64,000 bases of DNA from Dyadobacter psychrophilus (GCF_900167945.1 NZ_FUZA01000001.1:806001-870000), one strand, 5' to 3'. Counted from the stretch's first letter, positions 35,274-44,936 are shown. The notes: generated from the letters alone by a model not told the origin. Numbers and translations are program-made.

Positions 35274-35449
35274 TATATTTTAGATTTAGAAGAGCTGAAA
35301 AACTGATTGAGATCCGCAACAAGAAAATAGATGGCACTACCAATGATCGCCAAACCGCCAAATACAAGCAGGTCGGATTGCGCATTAATAAGCTTAAGGG
35401 AGTAAGTGATGACGATGATAACCGCCACGATTTTGAGAAAGTATTTCAT
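35273..35449 (-). CDS. Small membrane protein coupled to the SPFH gene
   Basis: The ATG at 35449 gives a 58-residue protein with two hydrophobic stretches (FLKIVAVIIVITYSLKLI and VFGGLAIIGSAIYFLV). The stop shares one base with the SPFH start (TAATG), showing translational coupling. The longer frame from 35560 lacks a sensible N-terminus. Confidence 0.7.
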   Translation of the reverse strand: MKYFLKIVAVIIVITYSLKLINAQSDLLVFGGLAIIGSAIYFLVADLNQFFSSSKSKI

Positions 35450-35559
35450 GTCTGTGAGGTTTGTTTGAAGTAAATTTAATGCTATCAAACCCAGACATGT
35501 AATAAATTTATCCAGTGGTGTCTTTGGAACGTTAAACGTATCAAAAAGCATTACAAACA

Positions 35560-35592
35560 AAAAAGACGCATCCTTTTCAGACGCGTCTTTTT
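35560..35592. terminator. Terminator between the small membrane protein gene and pgl
   Basis: A 10-bp stem AAAAAGACGC with its complement at 35583-35592 and a T run on either side. It follows the 3' end of pgl on the minus strand. Confidence 0.82.
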
Positions 35593-35613
35593 GACATCAT
35601 AATCTTTTCAATT

Positions 35614-36333
35614 TCAGAGATTTCCCGCCGCAGCCTGATCAACAAACCAATGAAGTTGTCCTTTTACCGGCTTTATGATCTGAGATGGGTAAAGATCAAT
35701 GTTAGGCTCGCCCTTTAAAACGTGTTTCAAAGTTTCTGCTTTTCCCGCGCCTGCTGCCAGAAAAGCAACACAGGCTGCACTATTGACAACCGGAGCCGTC
35801 AGCGTAATCCTGAACATCTCCTGAGCTGGCAGATAAAATGCTTTAACCCAGGCTCTTTCTTCGTGGATGACCTCTGTACCAGGAAATAAGGACAATGTAT
35901 GTCCGTCATCTCCCATACCCAACAACACGAAATCGAATGTAACTTCCGGGTCATTGAAATATTCCTTCAAGACCTTTTCGTATTCAATGGCAGATTCTTC
36001 AGGCCCGATATCGGTGCGCATGATATGAATGTGAGCGGGGTTAACCGGCACTTTATTCAATAATTCGTCATAGCACATTTTTGCATTGTTCCGCGAATCT
36101 TCAAAAGGAACAGCCCGCTCATCTCCCCAGAAAAAATGGATCTTTTGCCAGTCAATTGCCTCTTTATAAGGTGATTCTGCCAGCAATGCATAAAGTTGCT
36201 TGGGTGTGCTGCCACCGGACAATACGAATGTAAATCGGTCCTGTTTTGACAGCACGTCTTTGATATAATCACTTAACCAGGCAGCCAGATCATGACTGAG
36301 CCGTCCGGTATCGTTTGCAATGTGCATTTCCAT
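35614..36333 (-). CDS. pgl: 6-phosphogluconolactonase
   Basis: Pgl hydrolyses 6-phosphogluconolactone in the oxidative pentose phosphate pathway. The 239-residue DevB-type protein shows FVLSGGSTPKQLYALLA, FFWGDERAVPFEDSRNN and LLGMGDDGHTLSLFPGT, which line the active site. It is the last gene of the minus-strand gnd-zwf-pgl unit, two bases from zwf. Confidence 0.96.
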   Translation of the reverse strand: MEMHIANDTGRLSHDLAAWLSDYIKDVLSKQDRFTFVLSGGSTPKQLYALLAESPYKEAIDWQKIHFFWGDERAVPFEDSRNNAKMCYDELLNKVPVNPAHIHIMRTDIGPEESAIEYEKVLKEYFNDPEVTFDFVLLGMGDDGHTLSLFPGTEVIHEERAWVKAFYLPAQEMFRITLTAPVVNSAACVAFLAAGAGKAETLKHVLKGEPNIDLYPSQIIKPVKGQLHWFVDQAAAGNL

Positions 36334-36335
36334 AA

Positions 36336-37844
36336 TTAAGGCGCTGGTGGAAGGTTGATCCAGGTGTGCCCGTCGCGTGCAAGAAGTGCGTCCGAGCCGT
36401 CCGGGCCCCAGGAATCTGGTGCGTAATTGGGGAAATCCTGCGGTGTTCTGGCCTCCCAGGTTTCCAGGATCGGCATAATCACTTTCCAGGCTGCATCCAC
36501 CTGATCGTTGCGCATGAACAATGTTGCATCGCCCTCCATTACATCCAGAAGCAATGTTTCATAGGCTTCGGGAGCATGTTCGCCAGCAACTGCGTCATAA
36601 TCAAACGTCATGTCAACAGGATCCAATGTCATGGTTTGTCCCGGACGTTTCGCCTGAAAACGAATGCTAATGTCCATGTTCGGCTGAATACTGATCGTCA
36701 ACCGGTTAGAACGCCATGTTTCGGCAGCTTCTGCCGGGAATGCGTAATGCGGGGCCGGCTTGAACTGCAATGTAATGTGCGTTGCTTTTTGATTCAAAAA
36801 CTTGCCTGTGCGTACATAAAAAGGAACACCCTGCCAACGCCAGTTATCAATATAAAACTTCGCAGCGGCAAATGTATCAATGTTGGACTGCGGGTTCACC
36901 CCTTCTTCCTGACGATATCCAACCACTTTTTCACCCTTTTTCCAACCTCCCGAATACTGCCCGCGGACAGCATAATCGTGAACCTGATCTTTTGTGATGC
37001 GACGGATCGCATTCAGAACATCCACTTTTTTGTTACGGATTTCATTGGCATCAAAAGAAACAGGAGGCTCCATTGCGATCATACAAAGAATCTGCAGAAT
37101 GTGGTTTTGAACCATATCGCGCAAAGCTCCGGCATGCTCAAAATAGCCTCCCCTGCCCTCTAATCCAACACTCTCCGCAGCTGTGATCTGAATGTGATCA
37201 ATATAATGGCGGTTCCAAAGCGGTTCGAAAAGTGCATTTGCAAAACGCAAAGCCAGGATATTCTGAACCGTTTCTTTCCCTAAATAATGGTCAATGCGGA
37301 AAATTTGCTCCTCAGCAAACATGCTGGAAAGCAACTCATTAAGCTCGTGCGCACTTTCCAGATCATGCCCAAACGGCTTTTCAACCACAATCCTGGTCGT
37401 GCCTTTTTCTGAACAGATTTTCAATGCGCCTAATTTCTGGGCGATCGAAGGAACAAGCTGAGGTGCAACAGCCAGGTAAAATATAACATTAGGATGTACG
37501 CCCCATTCCTCTTCTTTTTGTTTTACCAAATCGGTGATTAAATGGTAAGCAGCTGCATCGTCACCATCCATTTGCAGATAGGAAACGTGCTCAGCGAACT
37601 CTGTCCAGTGACCGTTCTGTTTTCCTTTACGGCGCGAAAACTTGGTTACGCCATCCAGCAGATGCTCGTGATATTTCTCGTTTGAGTAAGCACTGCGGCC
37701 AATGCCCGCTATGGCAAACTTCTCTGGCATCCAGTTATCTAAAAACAGATTATAAAGTGCCGGAGTCAGTTTCCTGTAATTAAGGTCCCCGCTTCCTCCG
37801 AAAATAAATAACACTGAGGCAGGTGGACGTTTATTGGTTTGCAT
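36336..37844 (-). CDS. zwf: Glucose-6-phosphate dehydrogenase
   Basis: Zwf oxidises glucose 6-phosphate to the lactone and makes NADPH. The 502-residue protein has the nucleotide-binding start LFIFGGSGDLNYRKLTPALY, VVEKPFGHDLESA and the substrate-binding RIDHYLGKETVQNILALRF. Length and motifs match the family. It is followed two bases later by pgl. Confidence 0.97.
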   Translation of the reverse strand: MQTNKRPPASVLFIFGGSGDLNYRKLTPALYNLFLDNWMPEKFAIAGIGRSAYSNEKYHEHLLDGVTKFSRRKGKQNGHWTEFAEHVSYLQMDGDDAAAYHLITDLVKQKEEEWGVHPNVIFYLAVAPQLVPSIAQKLGALKICSEKGTTRIVVEKPFGHDLESAHELNELLSSMFAEEQIFRIDHYLGKETVQNILALRFANALFEPLWNRHYIDHIQITAAESVGLEGRGGYFEHAGALRDMVQNHILQILCMIAMEPPVSFDANEIRNKKVDVLNAIRRITKDQVHDYAVRGQYSGGWKKGEKVVGYRQEEGVNPQSNIDTFAAAKFYIDNWRWQGVPFYVRTGKFLNQKATHITLQFKPAPHYAFPAEAAETWRSNRLTISIQPNMDISIRFQAKRPGQTMTLDPVDMTFDYDAVAGEHAPEAYETLLLDVMEGDATLFMRNDQVDAAWKVIMPILETWEARTPQDFPNYAPDSWGPDGSDALLARDGHTWINLPPAP

Positions 37845-37856
37845 AAAATTTCTAAT

Positions 37857-39272
37857 TTATTGTTGACCCCACTCTGTATGAAAAGTACCGGGGATATCGA
37901 TACGTTGATAAGTATGCGCTCCAAAATAATCACGCTGTGCCTGGATCAGGTTGGTAGGCATGCGCTTGGATTTATAGGCGTCAAAGTAAGCCAGAGACGA
38001 CATTAACCCTGCTGCAGCCACTCCTGCCTTGGCTGCAAACGCGATCAGCGAACGCGTATTATCTTCTACCGACTTAACGACTGAGGCGACCTCTTGGTTC
38101 AGCAGAATGTTGGATAATTCCGGTGTTTGCGTATATGCATGCGTAAATATTTCCAATAAGGAAGAACGGATAATACAGCCGCCCCGCCACACGCTCACCA
38201 CTTTTGGAAGCGGGATGTCCATTGCCAGATCTTTTGAAGCCTGGAACAACATCGCAAGTCCTTGTGCGTAGGCCAAAATCGTCCCGAAATACAATGCATC
38301 ATGCACTTCCTGAACTAGTTCGTCAGACGGCGCAGATGATCCGTAACCTTCTTTCGCATAAATTTCAGCGGCCTGCACACGCTCATCCTTATAGCCAGAC
38401 AATGTACGCATTGCTACCGCTGTATCGATAACTGGCACAGCAACAGGCAGTTCCATAGAATCCTGCGAAGTCCATTTACCAGTTCCTTTGGAACCTGCTT
38501 TATCAGAAATCACGTCAACAAGATGGGCGTCGCTTTGATCGTCCATTTGCAAGAATATATCCGCGGTAATTTCAACTAAAAACGATTGCAACTTACCTTC
38601 ATTCCAGGTTTTAAAAACTTCGTGCAACTGCTGGTTAGTCAGTCCGGCGTGTTTCAGGATTGCATATGATTCACTGATCAATTGCATGATCGCGTATTCA
38701 ATACCGTTATGCACCATTTTAACGTAGTGACCGGCTCCTTCTTTGCCAAGGTAATCTACACAGGGAGTTCCATCCACTTTGGCAGCAATGGCTTCCAGCA
38801 TAGGCCTGACATGCTCATAAGCAGCCTGATCACCTCCAGGCATAATGCTCGGTCCCGTGCGTGCACCTTGCTCGCCGCCGGAAACACCAATGCCCATAAA
38901 ATGTATTTCCTTCTCACGCAGGTATTTAACCCGTCTCAATGTATCTGTATAATGTGAGTTTCCACCGTCGATGATCACATCGCCTTTTTCCAGCAAAGGA
39001 AGCAAAGAAGCGATCACGTCGTCAACAGGCTGACCGGCTGGAACAAGCATCATTACTTTGCGAGGGCGCTGCAAAAGCTGGATCATTTGTGCAAGCTCGG
39101 CAACCCCTTTAACAGTGGTTCCGGGTGTTGCAGCAGATTCCAAAGCCGCGTTTTTGGCCCCATCTTTATCGAAACCGATAACAGAGAAGCCATGATCGGC
39201 CATGTTGAGCAACAGGTTCCTACCCATCACCCCAAGTCCGATCATTCCAAAATCGAATACGTTATTTGACAT
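37857..39272 (-). CDS. gnd: 6-phosphogluconate dehydrogenase, decarboxylating
   Basis: Gnd converts 6-phosphogluconate to ribulose 5-phosphate, CO2 and NADPH. The 471-residue protein has the NADP-binding start FGMIGLGVMGRNLLLNMADHG, the substrate loop GVSGGEQGARTGPSIMPGG and the catalytic KMVHNGIEYAIMQ. It is first in a gnd-zwf-pgl operon that covers the whole oxidative branch of the pathway; 12 bases separate gnd from zwf. Confidence 0.97.
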   Translation of the reverse strand: MSNNVFDFGMIGLGVMGRNLLLNMADHGFSVIGFDKDGAKNAALESAATPGTTVKGVAELAQMIQLLQRPRKVMMLVPAGQPVDDVIASLLPLLEKGDVIIDGGNSHYTDTLRRVKYLREKEIHFMGIGVSGGEQGARTGPSIMPGGDQAAYEHVRPMLEAIAAKVDGTPCVDYLGKEGAGHYVKMVHNGIEYAIMQLISESYAILKHAGLTNQQLHEVFKTWNEGKLQSFLVEITADIFLQMDDQSDAHLVDVISDKAGSKGTGKWTSQDSMELPVAVPVIDTAVAMRTLSGYKDERVQAAEIYAKEGYGSSAPSDELVQEVHDALYFGTILAYAQGLAMLFQASKDLAMDIPLPKVVSVWRGGCIIRSSLLEIFTHAYTQTPELSNILLNQEVASVVKSVEDNTRSLIAFAAKAGVAAAGLMSSLAYFDAYKSKRMPTNLIQAQRDYFGAHTYQRIDIPGTFHTEWGQQ

Positions 39273-39514
39273 AATTTAAGCGTCTTGAATAAAGAAGTTG
39301 CAATAATAAAGGAATTTACGCTATGGGATTCGCTTTGTAGCTAATTTTATCTACTATCAACTTTTGATATAGTTATTAGTAACTATTCCGAAAGATTACT
39401 CCGTCAAATAGTAGTTAATACAACATGATCAAATGGGATCACTCTGTTAATCAGGAATAATTCACGCTGTCAGTATGCCGGCAATGTTGAAACGAACGAC
39501 CTTGATTGTGCATC

Positions 39515-41044
39515 TTACAATGCCACATGATAATTGGGATCATCAATAATGTTCACCTCGATCACATCTTGTGCATTGTCCAGCAGCCTCCGGCAATCGG
39601 GGCTAAGATGCGTGAGGTGGATCTTTTTACCCGCTTTTCGATATTTTTCAGTGATTTTGTTCAGCGCTTCAATGCCAGACATGTCGGCGACGCGGCTTTC
39701 GGAAAAATCGATTACCACTCTTTCCGGATCGGTGGCAATGTCGAATTTATCGGCGAAAGCGGTTACTGAACCAAAAAATAACGGGCCGTAAATTTTGTAA
39801 TGCTTGACGCCATTTTTATCAATCGTTTTGTGCGCGCGGATTCTTTTAGCACTTTCCCATGCGAAAACCAATGCCGATATAATTACGCCGATCAGAACAG
39901 CCAATGCCAGATTATGCAGGTAAATGGTGATCGCTGCAACCAGAATACCGACAAAAACATCCTGCTTCGGCATTTTGTTAATAATCCTGAAACTGACCCA
40001 TTCAAAAGTGCCAATCGCAACCATGAACATCACGCCGGTTAACGCAGCCATAGGCACTACTTCAATAATTGGAGCGCCGAAGAGGATAATCATTAATATG
40101 GTCAGCGATGCGATAATGCCCGAAAGCCTGGCTCTCGCACCTGCGGAAAGGTTAACCAGCGTTTGCGCGATCATGGGACAGCCGCCCATTCCAGTGAAAA
40201 ATCCGTTGAGAATGTTGGCACCTCCCTGCGCAATGCACTCCCTGTTCCCATCTCCTCTGGTGCCGGTTATTTCATCCACCAAATTCAATGTTAAAAGGCC
40301 TTCAGTCAAGCCGACTGCCCCCATTACTAGCGCATAGGGGAAGATAATTTGTAATGTCGAGAAATCAAAAGGAACAATTGGAATATGGAAGGGAGGAAAT
40401 CCGCCGCTTACCGAGGCAATGTCCCGAACCGTTTTGGTTTCAATTCCGAAACCCAGCACGATCAAAGAAACAACGATAATTGCGACGAGTGAAGGCGGGA
40501 CCGCCTTGGTAACTTTTGGTAAGAGCACAACAACTGCTATGGTTAAAGCAACTAATCCGGCCATAATCATTAGTTCGGAGCCGGCAAGCCAAACCTGCTC
40601 ACCATTTACAACGGTTTTGAATTGTTCCAGCTGAGATAAGAAAATCACAACAGCTAAGCCGTTCACAAAGCCATACATCACAGGTTGCGGCACCAGACGC
40701 ACAAATTTGCCGAATTTGAAAACCCCCACCAGAATTTGGAAAAGGCCCGCTAGTGCCACCGCAGCAAACACATATTCGACACCATGCGATTGCATTAACG
40801 CGATCAAAACGATTACCGTCGCCCCAGCTCCTCCCGAGATTAAACCAGGCCTCCCCCCGAAAACGGAAGTGATCAACCCCATAATGAATGCCGCATAAAG
40901 GCCAACCAATGGCGAAAAACCCGCAAGAATGGCGAATGAAAGCGATTCGGGCATCATTGTCATCGCGACGGTGAGCCCGGCAAGAATCTCATTCTTATAG
41001 TTTATTTTTTGTGTAAAATCGAACAGGTTAATATAACCTTTCAT
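39515..41044 (-). CDS. SulP family anion transporter
   Basis: The 509-residue protein has 10-12 transmembrane helices, the SulP motif PLVGLYAAFI and GRPGLISGGAGATVIV, and a C-terminal STAS domain from about residue 415 (VIDFSESRVADMSGIEALNKI). SulP proteins carry sulfate, bicarbonate or other anions. The absence of a fused carbonic anhydrase leaves substrate open. It is monocistronic. Confidence 0.93.
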   Translation of the reverse strand: MKGYINLFDFTQKINYKNEILAGLTVAMTMMPESLSFAILAGFSPLVGLYAAFIMGLITSVFGGRPGLISGGAGATVIVLIALMQSHGVEYVFAAVALAGLFQILVGVFKFGKFVRLVPQPVMYGFVNGLAVVIFLSQLEQFKTVVNGEQVWLAGSELMIMAGLVALTIAVVVLLPKVTKAVPPSLVAIIVVSLIVLGFGIETKTVRDIASVSGGFPPFHIPIVPFDFSTLQIIFPYALVMGAVGLTEGLLTLNLVDEITGTRGDGNRECIAQGGANILNGFFTGMGGCPMIAQTLVNLSAGARARLSGIIASLTILMIILFGAPIIEVVPMAALTGVMFMVAIGTFEWVSFRIINKMPKQDVFVGILVAAITIYLHNLALAVLIGVIISALVFAWESAKRIRAHKTIDKNGVKHYKIYGPLFFGSVTAFADKFDIATDPERVVIDFSESRVADMSGIEALNKITEKYRKAGKKIHLTHLSPDCRRLLDNAQDVIEVNIIDDPNYHVAL

Positions 41045-41387
41045 GGGAATTGTGGGTAATGATGCGAACCAGGCTCAAAGTTGAGGGTAAAGTTCGAAAA
41101 ATGCACAATTTGGATGTAAAGCTTGCCGAAAAAGGTATCCAGAGATAAGTATGTGCCCTTAAAAACGGAATCCGCGGCTCACTGTCCACACCCCTCTCGG
41201 AAGGCGGTAGATAGCGCACTTATCCGCTCCAAACTGGCGGTTTTCTTCAAATTCTAAACCAATCCGCTCATAAAATTTCCAGGCCTGACATTTGATTCCA
41301 GCAATGAACGAATATGTCTTTTAAATGGTAATAAAAAAACGATGAAGTATGCATAACCTGATTACCATCCGATCAAATTTTACCATT
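41045..41387. other. Intergenic region between SulP and HxlR genes
   Basis: This 340-base gap between divergent genes contains no reading frame I can support. It probably holds the promoters of the two genes and any HxlR binding site, but no clear inverted repeat or promoter consensus was identified. Confidence 0.4.
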
Positions 41388-41744
41388 ATGAAGTATCAAA
41401 GAAAAATCAGCCAGGATCTCGAATGCGGAATTACGGTGGCAATGCGTGTTTTTTGTAATAAATGGAAACCCTGCATTATTGACGCAATTTATAAAGGCTT
41501 TCGAAGACCAAGTGAAATTCATCGTTTCATACCTGAGGCAAAACCACGTGTGCTTGATATTCAGCTCAGTGAACTACTAAAACTTGGCGTGCTTACGCGC
41601 GAGTCGGGAAGCGGATTTCCACTTTACACCATATATACGCTTACTGAACTGGGCAAAAGCATCGTTCCGATAGTGACCCAGCTGGATGAATGGGGTAATA
41701 GCCACAAGCACAAGCTAAAAGATGTACTAACAGAGGCCGTTTAG
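41388..41744 (+). CDS. HxlR family transcriptional regulator
   Basis: From the ATG at 41388 the protein has 118 residues with the HxlR winged helix: CGITVAMRVFCNKWKPCIID at the N-terminus, then FRRPSEIHRFIPEAKPRVLDIQLSEL (given in part) and YTLTELGKSIVPIV. The N-terminal Cys is the usual redox-sensitive position in this family. It is followed by a convergent DUF2306 gene, 12 bases away on the opposite strand. Confidence 0.92.
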   Translation: MKYQRKISQDLECGITVAMRVFCNKWKPCIIDAIYKGFRRPSEIHRFIPEAKPRVLDIQLSELLKLGVLTRESGSGFPLYTIYTLTELGKSIVPIVTQLDEWGNSHKHKLKDVLTEAV

Positions 41745-41756
41745 TAAAATAACACA

Positions 41757-42398
41757 TCATTTCTTGGCCCTGCCGCTTAAAATAATTTGATAAATATAAA
41801 GTGGAACCGACCAGCCCATCCAGAAAAGTGACGGTGAGATCTCGGCGAAGCTACCCAAACTTTGGATAACAGGAAGTTTAACGGCCAACCCCGATAAAAT
41901 AAATGCCAAAGTGACCAGATAACTTCTTACCATCCATTCCTGATGAAGCTGAAATTTTCTTGTCAGGGCAGCATAGTAAGCAATGGCAGTGGAACTGATC
42001 CAAACTCCAACCCAAATCTGTAAAGAAAATGCATACGCCCAATTGACCTCGTATGCCGTACTGAATGCCAGTATTACAGCGCATAAACTACTCAAAAGGA
42101 TCGCCGCCAAATACAAAAACCCCACAATGCGGTGCAGTTTCCAGCTATACTTTCTAAGTTTTGGCCAGAATTGAATTAAGCCCATGATGAGCGCACCACC
42201 CCCGGCGGTAATGTGTGCGATCAAAACCCAACGTAGTTCGAAATATTTCCCCAGCGCTGCCGGTGTAAGTGCAAGGAAATGATCGGCCCCATGCATGAAC
42301 AGCCAGGTCAGAAATACGATGAGGGCCCACAAAAGCAGCGGGACAATGTCAGTTCGGTCGAGTGATAAAACTGTTTTGTTGTTAAATTGATTATCCAT
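41757..42398 (-). CDS. DUF2306 family membrane protein
   Basis: The 213-residue protein has about six transmembrane helices and the DUF2306 pattern of conserved His (WVLIAHITAGGGALIMGL, LHRIVGFLYLAAI, LHQEWMVRSYLVTLAF). The His residues suggest haem or metal contact as in cytochrome b561-like proteins. Its convergent HxlR neighbour may regulate other genes, not necessarily this one. Function unknown. Confidence 0.85.
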   Translation of the reverse strand: MDNQFNNKTVLSLDRTDIVPLLLWALIVFLTWLFMHGADHFLALTPAALGKYFELRWVLIAHITAGGGALIMGLIQFWPKLRKYSWKLHRIVGFLYLAAILLSSLCAVILAFSTAYEVNWAYAFSLQIWVGVWISSTAIAYYAALTRKFQLHQEWMVRSYLVTLAFILSGLAVKLPVIQSLGSFAEISPSLFWMGWSVPLYIYQIILSGRAKK

Positions 42399-42510
42399 AA
42401 ATTTTTGCTAAACGTTGAAAGCAAAAATCGACAGGATCCATTCATAAGGAAATAACCGAAAAAAGATTCGGTACATAAATTTCAGGACGGACGCCATGTT
42501 TGACCGCAAG

Positions 42511-42544
42511 AAAAAAGCCACTCACAAAGTACTTGTAAGTGGCT
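42511..42544. repeat. Hairpin repeat, left copy (matches 50191-50222)
   Basis: A GCCACTCACAA arm pairs with TTGTAAGTGGC with a short loop and a leading A run. A nearly identical hairpin lies at 50191-50222 beside tRNA-Ala. It resembles an intrinsic terminator; no gene on the left ends here. Confidence 0.65.
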
Positions 42545-42780
42545 AATCGAGGCACCACCATCATTTCGACTCTCGTTCGAAAGGCTTTGTTATCTCGGCA
42601 GCAGTGCTATTGCTCACAACTGGTATAAGCGTTGCAGTGGCGATCAGCAATTACAACGAAAGCAACCGACTAGGAGACACCGATCTCAAATTCCGGATTG
42701 CCAGGCAGCTCAGCCCAGCACTTACGCTGCTGGTCGAATTAACAACCGTTTCTCGGCTAGCTCACTCTTGCTTCAAGTAA
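42545..42780 (+). pseudogene. Remnant of a mobilization-region membrane protein
   Basis: An open frame without start codon reads FDSRSKGFVISAAVLLL and TTGISVAVAISNYNESN, then GDTDLKFRIARQLSPA, before stopping at 42778-42780. The layout (a basic/aromatic lead-in followed directly by one transmembrane helix) recalls the second half of the chimeric gene at 5.6 kb, in HFSDRKQAFYYG. It appears to be the 3' end of a gene whose 5' part is gone. Relation to mobilization proteins is an inference. Confidence 0.45.
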
Positions 42781-43064
42781 AAGAGACAATTGAAGAAAAG
42801 CTTTGGCAATCTATTCGTAGTCTCGATGAATGGATCATGCTGCTTAACTTAACCGCTAATAACTTGACCAAGGCTGGGAATGAGCCAGCAGCAGCCAATT
42901 TTCGATCGAAAGCTGTCAAGGCGACAAATAGCTCAAATGTCCTTCGGAGACACATTTACGAGCACATGATGCCCCAAAACCAATACCACAAATGCCGATG
43001 TAGAAAGGTGAATATGCAGAAACTTCGGTATAAACCTTCAAAGGTCACACAATGGCCAAACTAA
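42690..43064 (+). pseudogene. Remnant of a chemotaxis methylesterase CheB C-terminus
   Basis: In a second frame overlapping the preceding remnant, the sequence reads RFSASSLLLQVKETIEEKLWQ, then SIRSLDEWIMLLNLTANNL and SSNVLRRHIYEHM. This matches the zinc-ribbon/helical tail of CheB-type proteins in Bacteroidota (pattern GHaySxxsLL...EExLWxAiRsLeE). The catalytic methylesterase domain, with its Ser-His-Asp triad, is absent, and the upstream residues that should hold CPxCGG are scrambled. It is a decayed fragment. Confidence 0.6.
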
Positions 43065-43106
43065 CGGAATGTGGATGGTTCTGTCTGAATAAGGTTACCT
43101 TAGCAT

Positions 43107-43310
43107 ATGAAAATTAAGATACTAGGAAAAAAGGATCTCCCGCCGTCGAATTCAACATTGAAGTTCCGAATCAAAAATACAACCAACTGGCGCGTTGGCT
43201 TTACAGATGGCGAAACCGGTGACTTTGTCCAGGAAGTAGGAGGGATAACTTACAGCTATTCCTGGAACCAGATTGAAGAATATTATTTAACTACACCTGT
43301 CTTGCCATAG
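43107..43310 (+). CDS. Small hypothetical protein
   Basis: The frame encodes 67 residues (beginning MKIKILGKKDLPPSNST, ending SWNQIEEYYLTTPVLP) with a beta-strand pattern and an ATG start. No family is recognised. It lies within the decayed signalling region and overlaps by 20 bases the tail of the receiver remnant on the other strand. It may be real or chance. Confidence 0.4.
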   Translation: MKIKILGKKDLPPSNSTLKFRIKNTTNWRVGFTDGETGDFVQEVGGITYSYSWNQIEEYYLTTPVLP

Positions 43311-44210
43311 CATATTGTGGCCTTAAACCTGTCCGTGTAACCTCATTGATAAGATCAAATAACTCTTTCGGCTCAAAAGGTTTACCTAGCACTCCGTTCA
43401 TCCCAGCGTCAAGGATTTGACCTTTAATGCTAGGAACCGCAGACGCTGTTAGGCCAAGAATTGGTAAACTACAATACTTGTCCCCAACCAATTGCCTAAT
43501 AGTCTTAGTGGCCTAATAGCCGTCCATATTTTATACCAGGGCTTGATTTCCCACTGTATCCAGTCAGTATTTCCATACCGGTCCAAGAAACTGTCTTCCT
43601 CCATTTTTATATGTTCACCTTCCATCGCTCGCCGGTGATATTGCTTCCAGATTTTTGGGGTACCAGGAAACATATTATAATGGCTCTCTCCTGCAACCTC
43701 GGTGTGTTCGAGATTAAAGTGGACTTTCCAGACGTTGCTTGCGGCAATGTACTTTTGATTATCATCTATGATTGCAATCGCCACCGGCAATTGTTGTATG
43801 AAAGACGCGAGCTGCCGATTGGCAAGCCATAAAACTTCCTTTTCAGATTTATAGTCAGTGATGTCCTCAATAGTACCTTCAATCCTTATATGTCCGGCTT
43901 GCGACATTCTAGCCCTGCCGATCACTGCAAGGTAAATCAGGGACCCATTCTTGTGCTTTAAATCTAAATTTTGCTTAAATGGGGATGTCCCAGCAGTTAG
44001 AAATGATCTTTTCAATCTAAACAATTGTGTCGGATCAATCACAAGCTTTAAAAATGACCATCCACCAGCACACTCGGTGATCTGATAACCTAGTAAAACG
44101 GCCAATTCGGGAAAGTCAAATGTAAGTTGCTTTGCTAAATCCACCTCCCAAAACCCCAAAAAAGGCTTTTTTGTCACATCAGTCATATGAAATAAATCAT
44201 GTATAAGCAT
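43291..44210 (-). pseudogene. Hybrid histidine kinase remnant: PAS domains joined to a broken receiver domain
   Basis: The start at 44210 encodes about 230 residues of sensor: PAS-like regions GFWEVDLAKQLTFDFPELAVLLG and RIEGTIEDITDYKSEKEVL, then a second PAS (QQLPVAIAIIDDNQKYIAAS, FPGTPKIWKQYHRRAMEGE, WIQWEIKPWY). The sequence then jumps, at about 43523, into the middle of a receiver domain. In the matching frame MDGY is followed by a TAG stop and then ATKTIRQLVGDKYCSLPILGLTASA and GVLGKPFEPKELFDLI, ending at 43291. The complete dimerisation and kinase core is missing. An internal deletion plus a nonsense codon (a likely GAG or other codon changed to TAG) explain it. Confidence 0.8.
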
Positions 44211-44336
44211 ATTGGTAACACACCTAATGTTTTAGGAAAGCGCTGAGTAAATTAAAGGCTTGTTAGCGGGATTAACTCTCTTTTATAACCGATTCATTTG
44301 TATACTCTGTCGTTACTGCTACCGACCAATTACACT

Positions 44337-44760
44337 TTAAAAATTATTTGGAGAGGCGCACCGCTTCCAGTATTCGATGATGAATTTCAAAGTTTGCTTG
44401 ATTTCATTGAAGTTTGAGGGTTTTACAAAGAAACCTTGCGCTGATGCGCTGTAAGCTTCAATGACCACATCCTGGTTGAGTGCAGTCGTAAAGTACAGAT
44501 AAGGGATGCACTTTAAGTTTAGCGATGCATTCTCTTTCAACCGTCTTCTTAATTGCAACCCGTCTAACCTGGGGAGGTTGATATCAGATAAAAATAATAA
44601 ATGGCAACGGTGTTTGACCATTTAAATACGTTAATGCCTCGAGCCCATCCGCGAAGTATATTCGCTTATTAGCATAACCAAACTCTTGGAAGGCTTGCTC
44701 GATTAGTAGTTGGTCATCTGAATCATCTTCAATGATGATGATATCGCCATCTTTGTTCAT
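44337..44760 (-). pseudogene. Response regulator with a one-base frameshift
   Basis: From the ATG at 44760 the frame reads DGDIIIIEDDSDDQLLIEQAF and GLEALTYLNGQTPLPFIIF before a stop. The continuation is in another frame: SDINLPRLDGLQLRRRLK, IPYLYFTTALNQDVVIEAYS and GFFVKPSNFNEIKQTLKFII, ending at 44337. Joining the two gives a standard 141-residue single-domain receiver with the phosphoacceptor Asp, Thr and Lys in place. The break coincides with a run of five T at 44595-44599 (minus strand reading), where one T more restores the frame. It may be a true loss or a homopolymer sequencing error. Confidence 0.82.
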
Positions 44761-44822
44761 TTTTGGCAGACATTAGATTTGATAGCGGGTTAAAAAACAA
44801 CTTATTAGTCTGTTTCGCCCTG

Positions 44823-44936
44823 CTAGGATGCCTGCGATTTTGTATCCCTCTTCTCTTTTTTATCGGCCCTTTTCTCTTTCAGGTTTTTCTCCGCCTTTTT
44901 TTTGTCACCCTTCTGCGCACCCTTTTCTTTTGACAT
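44823..44936 (-). CDS. Small Lys/Glu-rich protein
   Basis: I found this 37-codon frame by reading the gap: it begins MSKEKGAQKGDKKKAEKNLK and continues with many Lys, Glu and Asp residues. Such short basic-acidic proteins occur in Cytophagales genomes. The ribosome-binding site is poor. It may be a real small gene. Confidence 0.5.
   Translation of the reverse strand: MSKEKGAQKGDKKKAEKNLKEKRADKKEKRDTKSQAS

Noticed and set aside
36366..37163. 265-codon open frame antisense to zwf
   Set aside because: It lies entirely opposite a highly conserved gene; its composition is Cys/Arg/His-rich and not protein-like, so it is a shadow frame.
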